Source: Lentilactobacillus buchneri (GTDB lineage Bacteria > Bacillota > Bacilli > Lactobacillales > Lactobacillaceae). Taken from it: a DNA stretch of 64,000 bases. Each line of letters begins with the position of its first letter. The first letter of the stretch is position 1. The notes beneath the pieces are model-generated. The model was not told the DNA's origin and did not search any database. It saw only the letters and a list, made by a program, of their open reading frames with translations. A program made the translations under genes and the position numbers. Below are positions 34,369 through 43,061 of the stretch, piece after piece. Location: positions 1,054,001 through 1,118,000 of the forward strand of contig NZ_CP073066.1 of assembly GCF_018314255.1 (NCBI RefSeq), given 5' to 3'.

Positions 34369-35831
34369 GGTTCTTCGTCAACTGTTGTTGGTGAACAAAA
34401 TATTGGAGTTCTAATCACTTGGTGATTAGAGCTCTTTTTGTATGAACTCGAAAAGCGAACAGCACTCTTAGCCGGAATCTGAAGAAGTTTCGGTAACCAA
34501 ATCCAGTGCGTTTAATGACTTTAATCTTGTTGTTTGAACCTTCTAAGGGCCCGTTGGTGTAATGGTGAGTAAAGGTATTGCCAATTTCATCATGATGAGT
34601 CGCTAGGGTCTGGAGGGTTGCCAACATCTCTTCCGAGCAGCCCTCTAAGTGATGGAATACTTGATTATAGTTGGGCCAATCACGGTTTTTGATGGTTTCA
34701 CGTAACCGATTCATCACGTTGTAAGTTTGCTTGAGCTCGGGATCAATGTCCAATAAAGCATCAACCACATCAGTGGCAGTCGCTGGATAAGGGAAGTTTG
34801 TCCACTTACGGAAAGCTTCATAGTTGAGGTGATTTTCCGGCGTTAATAATAGTTTCCAATAGCGTTTTAGGGCGTGATACTCGCGTGAGGAAGTCGCCAG
34901 GGTTTTCATGAGGCGCACCCGCGTCTTATTAAAAGCTCGATTTAAAGCGTTAACCAAGTGGAACGGATCGATGACAACGATGGCGTTCGGAAAGATCTGC
35001 CCCACCAATTTGGGATAGGTATAGTTCATATCGGTGACGATAATTTTCACATTTTCTCGCGCAGCCTGGTCGTAATGCTGGAAATACTTTTGAAGCTGAT
35101 AGATGGTCCTAAAGGGTAACAGGTCGATCAATTCGTGGGTTTCCGCATCCATAAATTCAAAGCTCATCGCGTCGGTGGCGCTCTTAGTGCTTTTAACTTC
35201 GTCCATGAGGAGAACTTTTGGTAAATAGTGCCAGTTGGTTTGAAAGTCCCGTTCAGCGCGCAAGAGCTGCCGACCAACGAATGAATCCGAAGTGGATAAC
35301 TCATCGGCAATGTGTTTGAGCGAAACCGGTTCGGTCAGTTTTTCTAAGCATTGTTTGCGGGTCGTATTTGAAATCGTGCAGTGTTTCGGCACCGCATTCG
35401 TCTGCGCCAGGAAATTGGTATGACAAGCCTTACAGTGAAAGTTTCGCCGATTGAGACACAGGATAACGGTGCTGCCCAATGTTTTTGCGAATCTAATGGT
35501 GGTCTTCCGCCAACCATAGCCAATAATTTGGTGATCATTGATAATCCCACAATTGCGGCATGCCTTGGGGGTGTAGTTTAGGGACCCCACCAATCGAATC
35601 ACTCCATCATCACCCACTTGTCCTTCCTCAATTATTAAGTGTTCATCATCTATTCCTAACAACATTTTCGTAGTATCATTTGACATAGGGCATTTCCTTT
35701 CTTGACTTAATTCTGTGGTGGGAGCAAGTTAACGGACGGGAGATGTCCGCTTTTTTATTCTAATGATAAACAAAAAATCTGTCATCAGTAATAGATAAAA
35801 ATCTATTACCAACAACAGATATTGTAGAACC
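34369..35831 (-). mobile_element. ISL3-family insertion sequence, copy 2
   Basis: A 1463-bp element, inverted relative to copy 1 (11980-13442), with the same terminal repeats and an identical transposase. The 8-bp target duplication TGTAAATC is at 34361-34368 and 35832-35839. The insertion is in a terminator hairpin. The two copies could support inversion of the 21 kb between them. Confidence 0.95.
34415..35686 (-). CDS. ISL3-family transposase
   Basis: The 423-residue transposase of copy 2, identical in sequence to the one at 12125-13396: zinc-binding CRNCG and FHCKACHTNF, DDE residues in LLMDEVKS, IVTDMNYTY and GPLEGSNNKIK. It is intact and therefore probably active. Confidence 0.95.
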   Translation of the reverse strand: MSNDTTKMLLGIDDEHLIIEEGQVGDDGVIRLVGSLNYTPKACRNCGIINDHQIIGYGWRKTTIRFAKTLGSTVILCLNRRNFHCKACHTNFLAQTNAVPKHCTISNTTRKQCLEKLTEPVSLKHIADELSTSDSFVGRQLLRAERDFQTNWHYLPKVLLMDEVKSTKSATDAMSFEFMDAETHELIDLLPFRTIYQLQKYFQHYDQAARENVKIIVTDMNYTYPKLVGQIFPNAIVVIDPFHLVNALNRAFNKTRVRLMKTLATSSREYHALKRYWKLLLTPENHLNYEAFRKWTNFPYPATATDVVDALLDIDPELKQTYNVMNRLRETIKNRDWPNYNQVFHHLEGCSEEMLATLQTLATHHDEIGNTFTHHYTNGPLEGSNNKIKVIKRTGFGYRNFFRFRLRVLFAFRVHTKRALITK

Positions 35832-35925
35832 TGTAAATCAATGAGAACAATTTACAGGAGGATTCTTTGTTTTGTTCAAATATCTAAAGTGGTTAATTCA
35901 ACTTCACTTATATAATCCTGGTTGA

Positions 35926-36088
35926 TTAGATTCTTGCTTGTTGGATCCAGACATTCATTTGTTTTTCGTCACGATTTGCCCAAGCATAATATGGAATCAA
36001 TGTCAGGTGACTCTTCTCAGCCGTTTTTGGTGCGTCGAAGGTGTACAACTCATCTTGGTTATCCACATTTACTGGGATAGTTTTCAAA
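35926..36088 (-). pseudogene. 3' remnant of a GH127 beta-L-arabinofuranosidase gene
   Basis: The minus strand reads about 53 codons ending at TAA 35928-35926: KTIPVNVDNQDELYTF, LTLIPYYAWANRDEKQM and NVWIQQARI, the characteristic C-terminus of GH127 enzymes (PYYAWANR...MxVW). There is no start; upstream it runs into the oleate hydratase terminator. It cannot be the other end of the gene whose start is at 33063, unless rearranged, because the intact AraC gene lies between on the opposite strand. It probably belonged to a second arabinosidase gene. Confidence 0.78.
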
Positions 36089-36091
36089 GAC

Positions 36092-36133
36092 AAAAAAGCA
36101 ACGTTTAAGTATGTGGCTTAAACGTTGCTTTTA
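36092..36133 (-). terminator. Terminator of the oleate hydratase gene
   Basis: AAAGCAACGTTTAAG pairs with CTTAAACGTTGCTTT around a short loop, with T run on the minus strand. Confidence 0.9.
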
Positions 36134-36162
36134 AGACTCATTCAACCGACGTATAGGCCAGA

Positions 36163-37857
36163 TTACTCGAACATCTTCCGCGTAGCCTTGGCCAAAGTCT
36201 TAATATCCCGATCATACCGCGGATTCTTCACCAACTTAGCCATTGGCACTCCGGCAAAGTGGTAAGCCGCGATTTCTCCTGATCGCACGGCACTCTGCTC
36301 GGTGAAGACCATTTGATACGGCTGCTCCACAAATTCACCGGTGAAAGCTAAATTGGTTGAATGCTCTGGAATCACCTTTGGTCGATCCGTCTTGGCACGG
36401 TTGTTGAACAAAGCGGATGCATACGGCATGTATGCCGGGATGCAGTTAATCACGCTGTCCATGATTTCCTGCTTCTTATCCATAATGTTGCCCGGTCCCG
36501 GATCAACCTTGGATAATTGACCCAGCAGCTCTTCAACCATTTCCTTACCAGTCATCTTGATGTACTGTTTGTTCACAAACTCACCTTTCCGTCGTGGATA
36601 CAGGAAGTAGCCCCAAATCACCGATTCATTGGCCTTTTGGGTGGTGAAATGCGGCTGGTGGTGCACGACAATCGACATGTTGACATCCTTATTGCCCATT
36701 GGGGTAATTGGTGAAGTGGAAATGAATGAATTTAATGCATTGCCTGGAACTTGGGTGGTAATCCGGGTAATTTCATTCAACAAAATATGATCTTTTGTCG
36801 TCAAAGTAAAGCTGACCCACTCACTGGCATTACGATCGTTAAAGAATTTGTCCGGATTCCCCAAATTATAGAACCGGTTGGTGGCCTTCTTCCAAAGGCT
36901 GGCCGCGGCACCATAATCCATATTCTCTTCAGCCGGCGTATTGAAATCACCAAGAGTAGCTGAATCGGTAATTGAACCGTTGGTGAAGATCACGGCCGTG
37001 TCATCATCAACCGGCACGTCTTCTTCCTCGCCAGTTTCCGTATTCGTCATCCGCAAGGCAGTTACCGTAATCTCGTCTTGCATCGGCGTATCCTTAAATT
37101 CAAAATTAGTTACTCTTCGATTCAAAATAATGTTGACGCCTTGATCTTTCAAGTAATTGATCAGCGGCAGCATAATACTCTCATATTGATTGTAACGAGT
37201 CCGGTTGACACCGACCAAGTGCTCGATTTGAGTAAACTCGTAAATCATTTGGTGCATGTAACGCCGTAGTTCCTGCGCTGAGCTTTGTACCCGAAAGGCA
37301 AAGGTCGTCTCCCACATGTACCAGAAGTTGGTGGTAAACATGTGCGGATCATCCTTGAAGTAATCAGCGATCGTGACGTTATCAAGTTGTTCTTCTTTAG
37401 AATCCGGCATCATGATCAATTCGGTTAATTTCAGTCGGTCCTTATTATTGAAGCCCATCTTGCCACCATTGATAATGCCCTTGCCGCCTTCCATCAGGCG
37501 GGCTTTGTCAAACGTGCGATGCTTGGCATCAAAATCACGGGTATCTTCGGCAGCGGTCATCCCCGGTTCAGTTGCGGAAGGCACTCGGCTTAATAAGTCC
37601 ATCAGATCAACGTATGTTCGATAGTTGAGCATCCGTCCACCACGGGCAATGAAGCCTTTGGTGTTTTCCATTGGGTGAACTTTGTTCCAATATTCTCCGG
37701 CAGCCTCGCTGGCAGGTGAACCGTCATTTGAACCATGGTCGTCAATCGAGTAAAAAGTAATCTGGTTGCCCTTCCAGTTACCCTCTTGAATCAAATAGAC
37801 CGCAGCTGCCATGTTAGCCAAGCCGGCACCGATCATAATTGCTTTATTTTTTGTCAT
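36163..37857 (-). CDS. ohyA: Oleate hydratase
   Basis: A 564-residue FAD protein (myosin-cross-reactive antigen family) that adds water to the cis-9 double bond of oleate and linoleate, giving 10-hydroxy fatty acids. The N-terminal dinucleotide site is AIMIGAGLANMAAAVYLI. Family blocks include GRGGRMLNYRTYVDLMDLL-type residues near 80, FRVQSSAQELRRYMHQ, and AVRSGEIAAYHFAGVP at the end. ATG 37857 follows TTGGAGGAATT. A 40-aa membrane protein gene ends 20 bp upstream and is probably co-transcribed. The reaction detoxifies unsaturated fatty acids and feeds conjugated fatty acid formation. Confidence 0.95.
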   Translation of the reverse strand: MTKNKAIMIGAGLANMAAAVYLIQEGNWKGNQITFYSIDDHGSNDGSPASEAAGEYWNKVHPMENTKGFIARGGRMLNYRTYVDLMDLLSRVPSATEPGMTAAEDTRDFDAKHRTFDKARLMEGGKGIINGGKMGFNNKDRLKLTELIMMPDSKEEQLDNVTIADYFKDDPHMFTTNFWYMWETTFAFRVQSSAQELRRYMHQMIYEFTQIEHLVGVNRTRYNQYESIMLPLINYLKDQGVNIILNRRVTNFEFKDTPMQDEITVTALRMTNTETGEEEDVPVDDDTAVIFTNGSITDSATLGDFNTPAEENMDYGAAASLWKKATNRFYNLGNPDKFFNDRNASEWVSFTLTTKDHILLNEITRITTQVPGNALNSFISTSPITPMGNKDVNMSIVVHHQPHFTTQKANESVIWGYFLYPRRKGEFVNKQYIKMTGKEMVEELLGQLSKVDPGPGNIMDKKQEIMDSVINCIPAYMPYASALFNNRAKTDRPKVIPEHSTNLAFTGEFVEQPYQMVFTEQSAVRSGEIAAYHFAGVPMAKLVKNPRYDRDIKTLAKATRKMFE

Positions 37858-37877
37858 TAAGAATTCCTCCAAACAAA

Positions 37878-38000
37878 TTATTTCGCTTCGTACTCATCGT
37901 ACAGGTGAGAGTCATCTTCAAACCACCCCATCGACTTCAAAAGGCAGGCACCGGCAACCACGACACCGATTCCGGTCAGTATTAACACTGTATGTTTCAT
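37878..38000 (-). CDS. 40-aa membrane protein next to oleate hydratase
   Basis: ATG 38000 follows GGGGAGCG, giving MKHTVLILTGIGVVVAGACL and then a polar acidic tail (FEDDSHLYDEYEAK). One membrane helix is predicted (about 4-22). It ends 20 bp before ohyA on the same strand and has a good ribosome binding site, so it should be translated in the same mRNA. I do not recognise a family. It might anchor the hydratase near the membrane or be a stress peptide; this is inference. Confidence 0.6.
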   Translation of the reverse strand: MKHTVLILTGIGVVVAGACLLKSMGWFEDDSHLYDEYEAK

Positions 38001-38269
38001 ATTCAATCGCTCCCCGTTAATAATTTCAGCGAAATGCGTTTGCCAAATCCGTCTACGCATCTGCCTATATTGTAGTAGAAAACCGGCATAAATGTGTGAC
38101 CGTTATCTACATATTTGCATTTTTTCGTAAGCGTTCCCAGTAACCACTGTTAAACCAAGTTTTCATGTTTTATGAAAGTTTTTGAAAATAAAACTTACGA
38201 GCAGCTTTTATTTATGGTAGTGTAATCAATTGTCATGATATAAAAGTTTTAAGAATTAGGAGAAACATT
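38001..38269. promoter_or_regulatory. Divergent control region of ohyA operon and DHA2 exporter
   Basis: TTTCAT-N5-ATGAAA at about 38163-38179 is a small palindrome in the exporter promoter region, a candidate TetR-type site. TCGTAAGCGTTCCC near 38128 is cre-like but weak. No other structure was recognised. Confidence 0.4.
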
Positions 38270-39709
38270 ATGGAAAAATCGTTAAATGCAGACCAAGCGT
38301 CTGTCGAACCAAAACAAAAACAAGCAGCCAAACCGGTTGCTCGTCCATTCTTAGCAATGTTGGGCATGCTGATTGGCGGCTTTGTTGGGATGTTGAGTGA
38401 AACTTCCCTCAACATCGCGTTACCAAGTTTGATTGCCGAACTTCATGTCAGCATCGGCACCATGCAGTGGCTGGTGACCGGCTACATGCTGGTAATCGGG
38501 ATTGTCCTGCCGATGTCTTCATTGCTTCAGCGGATTTTTTCGACCCGCTCATTAATCTTATTCGCCCTATGTGATTTTATCGTCGGTGCGGTCATTTCAG
38601 CACTGGCACCGAATTTTGCCATTTTACTGGTCGGCCGAATGATTCAGGGGATTGCCACCGGTTTAATTCTGCCCTTGATGTTCACGGTAGCGACTTTAAT
38701 CTTTCCACCCTATAAGCTGGGTTCAGCCATGGGGATGATCGGACTTGTCATCATGTTTGCGCCCGCTGTCGGTCCAACTTTAGCTGGAATGATCCTCGGC
38801 CTGCTTTCATGGCATTGGATTTTCTGGTTGTTTGTACCATTTCTGGTAATCGCCTTTATTTTGGCCTTCAAGTACCTGCCAAACGTGGGTGACATCACTA
38901 AGCCCAAAATCGACTGGTTCTCAATCATTTTGTCAGCGATCGGCTTTGGCGGCCTCGTCGCCGGTGTCAGCTTGGCGAGTGATTCCGGTTGGGGCTCACC
39001 CCAAGTGATTGGAACCTTGATCGTCTCAGTCATTATCTTGGCATGGTACATCCGTCGCCAATTAAAATCTGAAACCCCAATTCTGAATTTCCGCGTGTTC
39101 CAAAAGCATCAATTTACGGTTGGCTCCGTTTTAGTGATGTTGGATTTCGCCATTATTCTTTCATCAATGTACTTACTGCCAATGTTCTGGCAAAACGGTT
39201 TGGCAATTCCCGTCGCTATGACTGGAATTGTGATGCTGCCAGGGGGAATCGTCAACGCGATTGTCTCAGCGATCGCTGGGCGCTTCTCAGATACGGTTAG
39301 CCCCAAACTGCTGACAACGTTGGGCTTTGGTGTGACCATCGTCGGCCTGGTATTGTTACTTTTGGCCAGCTCAACTTCGCCAATGTGGTACGTCATCTTG
39401 GCTCACATCATCATTATGTTAGGTGTGCCGCTCGCCATGTCGCCCGCCCAAACATTTGGCCTGGGAGCTTTGGATGAACAAACTTCCGGAGACGGCAGCA
39501 CTATCATGAATACCTTCCAGCAAATTATCGGGGCCATGGCAACCGCCATCGCTACCAGTTTGTTGGCATTTGGAAACTCGGCTGCTGGTCATGTCAGCCA
39601 TCAAATTGCTTTTACCAATGGGGTCCACGTTGGTCTGTGGTTTACGTTGATCGTGGCTGCAGTGGCTTTCCTGCTTTCATTTACCATTAAGGATCGTAAG
39701 CGCGCATAA
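38270..39709 (+). CDS. DHA2-family MFS multidrug exporter
   Basis: A 479-residue proton-driven exporter of the 14-helix DHA2 (EmrB/LmrB/QacA) family. The N-terminal cytoplasmic tail is followed by TSLNIALPSLIAELHVS (motif D1-like, helix 1) and the antiporter motif C in helix 5 (APAVGPTLAGMI). The start follows TTAGGAGAAAC. It is divergent from the oleate hydratase operon; no regulator gene is adjacent. Export of drugs, bile-type detergents or fatty acids is possible; the nearness of ohyA makes a link to fatty acid stress worth considering. Confidence 0.9.
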   Translation: MEKSLNADQASVEPKQKQAAKPVARPFLAMLGMLIGGFVGMLSETSLNIALPSLIAELHVSIGTMQWLVTGYMLVIGIVLPMSSLLQRIFSTRSLILFALCDFIVGAVISALAPNFAILLVGRMIQGIATGLILPLMFTVATLIFPPYKLGSAMGMIGLVIMFAPAVGPTLAGMILGLLSWHWIFWLFVPFLVIAFILAFKYLPNVGDITKPKIDWFSIILSAIGFGGLVAGVSLASDSGWGSPQVIGTLIVSVIILAWYIRRQLKSETPILNFRVFQKHQFTVGSVLVMLDFAIILSSMYLLPMFWQNGLAIPVAMTGIVMLPGGIVNAIVSAIAGRFSDTVSPKLLTTLGFGVTIVGLVLLLLASSTSPMWYVILAHIIIMLGVPLAMSPAQTFGLGALDEQTSGDGSTIMNTFQQIIGAMATAIATSLLAFGNSAAGHVSHQIAFTNGVHVGLWFTLIVAAVAFLLSFTIKDRKRA

Positions 39710-39729
39710 TTGAATCTTGAATAAAAATC

Positions 39730-39776
39730 AAAAAGGTCGCAACATAATTAGCAAAAATTACGTTGCGACCTTTTTT
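39730..39776 (+). terminator. Intrinsic terminator of the DHA2 exporter gene
   Basis: AAAAAGGTCGCAAC pairs with GTTGCGACCTTTTT, extended by TAATT/AATTA after one mismatch. The IS30 element lies directly behind it. Confidence 0.9.
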
Positions 39777-39792
39777 GAGTACCATTTAAATC

Positions 39793-40995
39793 CCTCGATT
39801 TAAAATTGAAGTGCAACACCTGCTCTACTAGACCAGTTCTTTATTCAGACTAGTCAAAAAGGCCATGAAGACCTATTCTTAATTCACCACAAACAAGAAA
39901 GAGGTATCTTCATGACCCGAATTAAGAATATCATATCTAATCAGTATCACCAACTCAATTTAGCTGAACGTGGTCGAATTGAATCCCTAAGGGACTTAGA
40001 TTGGTCTATCCGCCGGATTGCCCAGGCCCTTCATCGTAATCCCAGCACGATTTCACGTGAATTAAAACGTGGGACAACGACACAGATTAACGCTAGTACT
40101 CATATCTTTGAACAGTCATATCTGGCAGAAACTGGTGAAGCAATTTATCGTAAGCACCGACTAAATAGCTGTTATCGTGGACTCTTTGATCATTGTCAAA
40201 CCTTCTGTAATGCTTTGGTGACAGCTTTAAAAGCGCGTCCCAGGATGCATAGTGTGGATACTTTTGTCCACCAATTCAAGACTGATCACCCAAGGCTTGT
40301 CTGCCCCTCAACACCGACGGTGTACCGGTATATTGATGACCAGCGTTTAGTTATCCGCAATTCAGACCTACCAGCTAAACTACGTCGCCGGATTAAATGC
40401 CCCGGGGCAAAGCATCATCGAATCAATAAGAAAAATCTGGGCCATTCAATCGAAGAGCGTCCCGCCATGGTTCAAGCGCGTCAAGAGCTTGGACACTGGG
40501 AAGGTGACTTGGTCAAAGGCAAACGGGTTGAATCTGAGCCAGCATTAATGACTTTGACTGAACGTGTTAGTCGCTTAGAGATCATCGTTAAACTTCCCAA
40601 TTATCATGCCGACACTTGCTTGAAAGCCCTCCAGAATACCTTATATGACTATGGAACCGAGCACTTTAAAACCATTACTTTTGATAATGGTGCTGAGTTC
40701 TCAAGCTTGAGTCAAGTCAAGGGAACTGACATCTACTTTGCCCATCCTTATTCACCATGGGAACGTGGAACCAATGAGAACACTAACGGCCTTTTGCGCG
40801 AGTTCTTCCCGAAGGGCAGATCCTTGGCTTCGGCCTCACTCATTGACATTCAGCTGGCTCAAGATACCTTAAACAACCGGCTACGGCGGTCATTGAACTA
40901 TCGCTGCCCAGCCGATCTAATGCCTGAACTAGCTTAGCAACTAGACCACTTCTAAGAATAGATTCTTAGTGTTGCACTTGATTTGACAATTGAGG
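39793..40995 (+). mobile_element. IS30-family insertion sequence
   Basis: About 1.2 kb with an intact transposase. Imperfect terminal inverted repeats of about 27 bp run inward from 39793 and 40995 (outer CCTC, inner AAGTGCAACAC conserved). The 13-bp direct repeat TACCATTTAAATC abuts both ends (39780-39792 and 40996-41008), longer than the 2-3 bp duplication usual for IS30. It lies between the exporter terminator and the aminotransferase 3' end, breaking neither gene. Confidence 0.85.
39912..40937 (+). CDS. IS30-family transposase
   Basis: A 341-residue DDE transposase. The N-terminal HTH has LNLAERGRIESLRDLDWSIRRIA and NPSTISRELKRG. The catalytic residues are Asp in GHWEGDLVKG, Asp in TFDNGAEF and Glu in RGTNENTNGLLREFFPKG. 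The frame is intact from ATG 39912 (after GAAAGAGG) to the stop, so the element may be active. Confidence 0.95.
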   Translation: MTRIKNIISNQYHQLNLAERGRIESLRDLDWSIRRIAQALHRNPSTISRELKRGTTTQINASTHIFEQSYLAETGEAIYRKHRLNSCYRGLFDHCQTFCNALVTALKARPRMHSVDTFVHQFKTDHPRLVCPSTPTVYRYIDDQRLVIRNSDLPAKLRRRIKCPGAKHHRINKKNLGHSIEERPAMVQARQELGHWEGDLVKGKRVESEPALMTLTERVSRLEIIVKLPNYHADTCLKALQNTLYDYGTEHFKTITFDNGAEFSSLSQVKGTDIYFAHPYSPWERGTNENTNGLLREFFPKGRSLASASLIDIQLAQDTLNNRLRRSLNYRCPADLMPELA

Positions 40996-41040
40996 TACCA
41001 TTTAAATCTAAATTATTATGAAACCGTCAGCCAGCACATT

Positions 41041-42216
41041 TTATTCAGTTGTTTGTGCTGAATGATCCGCCACCAACTGCTTAACAGCCTTCATCGCTGC
41101 AGCCAAGGCCTCATCACTGGCTGCGTAGCTGATCCGAACGTATTCGTTATCGCCAAATGGATCTCCTGGCATCAAGCCAATGTGGTATTCCTTTGCCAGT
41201 GTATTAACAAAGTCCCAACTGTTCATCTGCAGATCTGCTGGAATCTTGGCAAAAACATAGAACGCCCCGCCAGGATGAACGACGCCAAAACCGGCTTCAG
41301 CCATTTCCTTGGCGACAAAATCTCGACGTTTTTGGTATTCCTTCAGCATTGGTTTGGAATCGTCCTGACCGTGTGTCAACGCCTCAATCGCTGCGTATTG
41401 AACGATTGACGCAGCTGCGGTCACGGTGTACTGGTGAACTTTGGCAATTTCATCGATGAAACCGCTGGGACCAAATACCAATCCCAATCGATAACCGGTC
41501 ATGGCATGAGACTTGGATAACCCGTTAATCACGACCGTTTGATCCGGCAGAACTTTTGAGATGGAATAGTGCTTCTGGCCGTATGTCAGCTCGCCATAGA
41601 TTTCATCACTGATAACCCAGATGCCATTTTTCTTTAAAACAGGCGCCAACGCGTTAATTTGTTCTTCGGTATAAGCAACGCCAGTCGGATTATTCGGGTC
41701 GGTTAAAATCAGACCCTTGACATCCCAGTCAGGGTGGTCGGCAATTGCCTGATTGACTTTGGCCGGGGTCAAAATAAAGCCATCATCGCTGGTGTCCACC
41801 AGAATCGTATTCAACTCGTTTAAGGTCGTCAAAGCGTTATACAGCGGATAGGCCGGCGTAGGAATAATCACGGCGTCACCAGGCTTAAACAAGGTCTTCA
41901 CTGCAGAAGCAACGGCCTCAGTCGCCCCAACCGTCACCAAAATTTGATCAGCGGAATAGTGATAGCCGAACTTAGCTTGATAATAAGTTGATGCAGCTTC
42001 ACGAAGCGGTTGGTAACCCCAATAGTAAGGATAATGAGATTCGTTGTGGTTAATCGCGTCGATTGCGGCCTGCTTAATATGGTCGGGAACGTTGAAGTTG
42101 GGCTCGCCCAAAGTTAATTTGATAATCTTTGGATCGGAACTAATGTCATGATCAAATTTCCGCATTGCGGACGGCATGACTTTTAACACATAAGGGTTGA
42201 TACTGTCTAATTCCAT
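41041..42216 (-). CDS. Class I aminotransferase, AraT/PatA-like
   Basis: A 391-residue PLP enzyme. The family blocks are IKLTLGEPNFNVPDHIK, LVTVGATEA, DPNNPTGVAYT, SDEIYGELTY, the PLP Lys in NGLSKSHAMTGYRLG and the Arg in VRISYAAS. It is closely similar to lactococcal AraT, which moves amino groups between aromatic amino acids (also Leu and Met) and 2-oxoglutarate; aspartate or N-acetyl-diaminopimelate use cannot be ruled out. Together with gdhA, pheA and 2-hydroxyacid reductases in the window it fits amino acid catabolism to hydroxy acids. Its promoter overlaps a palindrome. Confidence 0.9.
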   Translation of the reverse strand: MELDSINPYVLKVMPSAMRKFDHDISSDPKIIKLTLGEPNFNVPDHIKQAAIDAINHNESHYPYYWGYQPLREAASTYYQAKFGYHYSADQILVTVGATEAVASAVKTLFKPGDAVIIPTPAYPLYNALTTLNELNTILVDTSDDGFILTPAKVNQAIADHPDWDVKGLILTDPNNPTGVAYTEEQINALAPVLKKNGIWVISDEIYGELTYGQKHYSISKVLPDQTVVINGLSKSHAMTGYRLGLVFGPSGFIDEIAKVHQYTVTAAASIVQYAAIEALTHGQDDSKPMLKEYQKRRDFVAKEMAEAGFGVVHPGGAFYVFAKIPADLQMNSWDFVNTLAKEYHIGLMPGDPFGDNEYVRISYAASDEALAAAMKAVKQLVADHSAQTTE

Positions 42217-42272
42217 AATGGTGACCTCCGGAAAACTCAGATTTAAAACCTGCCAATGATTCGGTAAAAGTT

Positions 42273-42307
42273 ATTGTTAATAATATAACAATTCTCTGAG
42301 AAGTCAA
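42273..42307 (-). promoter_or_regulatory. Promoter and palindrome of the aminotransferase gene
   Basis: On the minus strand TTGACT (42307-42302), 16 bp spacer, TATTAT (42285-42280). ATTGTTA-N6-TAACAAT at 42273-42292 is centred on the -10 box and could bind a repressor. Confidence 0.6.
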
Positions 42308-42421
42308 TGAAAGATCAATCGATTGTATAATTATGCCTTTGATTCTTGATTGCCGTGTATTTCAATAATCGTATGGTAAAATCGCGTTTATTTTTACACG
42401 GCCGTGTTAGTTCCACCATTA

Positions 42422-43060
42422 TCATTTTTCAGGGAAAGCCGCGACTTTCAACACATTTTCACGATAGGTTGCCCAGTACACATCGCGGATATTGTCGAAG
42501 CCTTGCTTGGCGAGCTCGTCTTCAAGCCACTGCTGGTCTCGACCCATGAGATCTAAGACGTCCGGATCCACCTGGCCGTCCACGATTACCGGGTAGCGAA
42601 TACTACCCTCCCCTTTATTCAAAACCGTCAGCTGACCGTTTTGTTCCAAAATGGCCCGCTTCACGTCTTGAATGTCATACACTCCGGCAGTTCGCAGCTT
42701 GAAATCAACATCTTTACCGGAGAGATTGGCGCGAATGCAATTCTCAACCAAGAGCTGACCATTACGCACCAGTGTGATTGGCTCACCCTCGATAAATTTG
42801 CCAAACCAGTGAATATGGGTTTTCAAATATCTGGTCACCATGATTAACAGTGCCCAAAGCAATAGAATCACTAAAAATTGCGCCATCGTGATGGCCGGAT
42901 TATAAATCACACCGCCGATAATGCCACCAAGGACGTAGTTTTGCAGCTGATCCATTGCTGATGTCGGTGCCAGATTCCCTTTTCCGGTCAGGTTAATCAA
43001 AATGGTGATAAATAAGAAACCGACGATTAATTTAAGTGCAACGTCTGAATATGTAAACAT
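42422..43060 (-). CDS. DUF421 membrane protein (YetF type)
   Basis: A 212-residue protein with three N-terminal membrane helices (about 8-25, 40-60, 62-80) followed by the cytoplasmic DUF421 domain (about 85-200: GEPITLVRNGQLLVENCIRA, LRTAGVYDIQDVKRAILEQNG). It is second in a two-gene unit, one base after the DUF3290 stop; this pairing is frequent in lactobacilli. The role is unknown; B. subtilis YetF-type proteins are linked to spore or envelope functions. Confidence 0.88.
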   Translation of the reverse strand: MFTYSDVALKLIVGFLFITILINLTGKGNLAPTSAMDQLQNYVLGGIIGGVIYNPAITMAQFLVILLLWALLIMVTRYLKTHIHWFGKFIEGEPITLVRNGQLLVENCIRANLSGKDVDFKLRTAGVYDIQDVKRAILEQNGQLTVLNKGEGSIRYPVIVDGQVDPDVLDLMGRDQQWLEDELAKQGFDNIRDVYWATYRENVLKVAAFPEK

Positions 43061-43061
43061 A

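Larger units (their letters stand above)
34350..35867. terminator. Bidirectional terminator split by ISL3 copy 2
   Basis: The 18-bp arm at 34350-34367 (AAGAATCCTCCTGTAAAT) is the exact complement of 35850-35867. Without the IS and one target copy they form a hairpin with a 10-base loop, between the AraC gene and a convergent GH127 gene end. The IS entered at the arm/loop junction. Confidence 0.85.

Noticed and set aside
32923-36088. One GH127 gene merely split by the IS
   Set aside because: The start (33063) and the end fragment (35926-36088) are on the same strand but in the wrong order for a simple insertion, and an intact AraC gene lies between.
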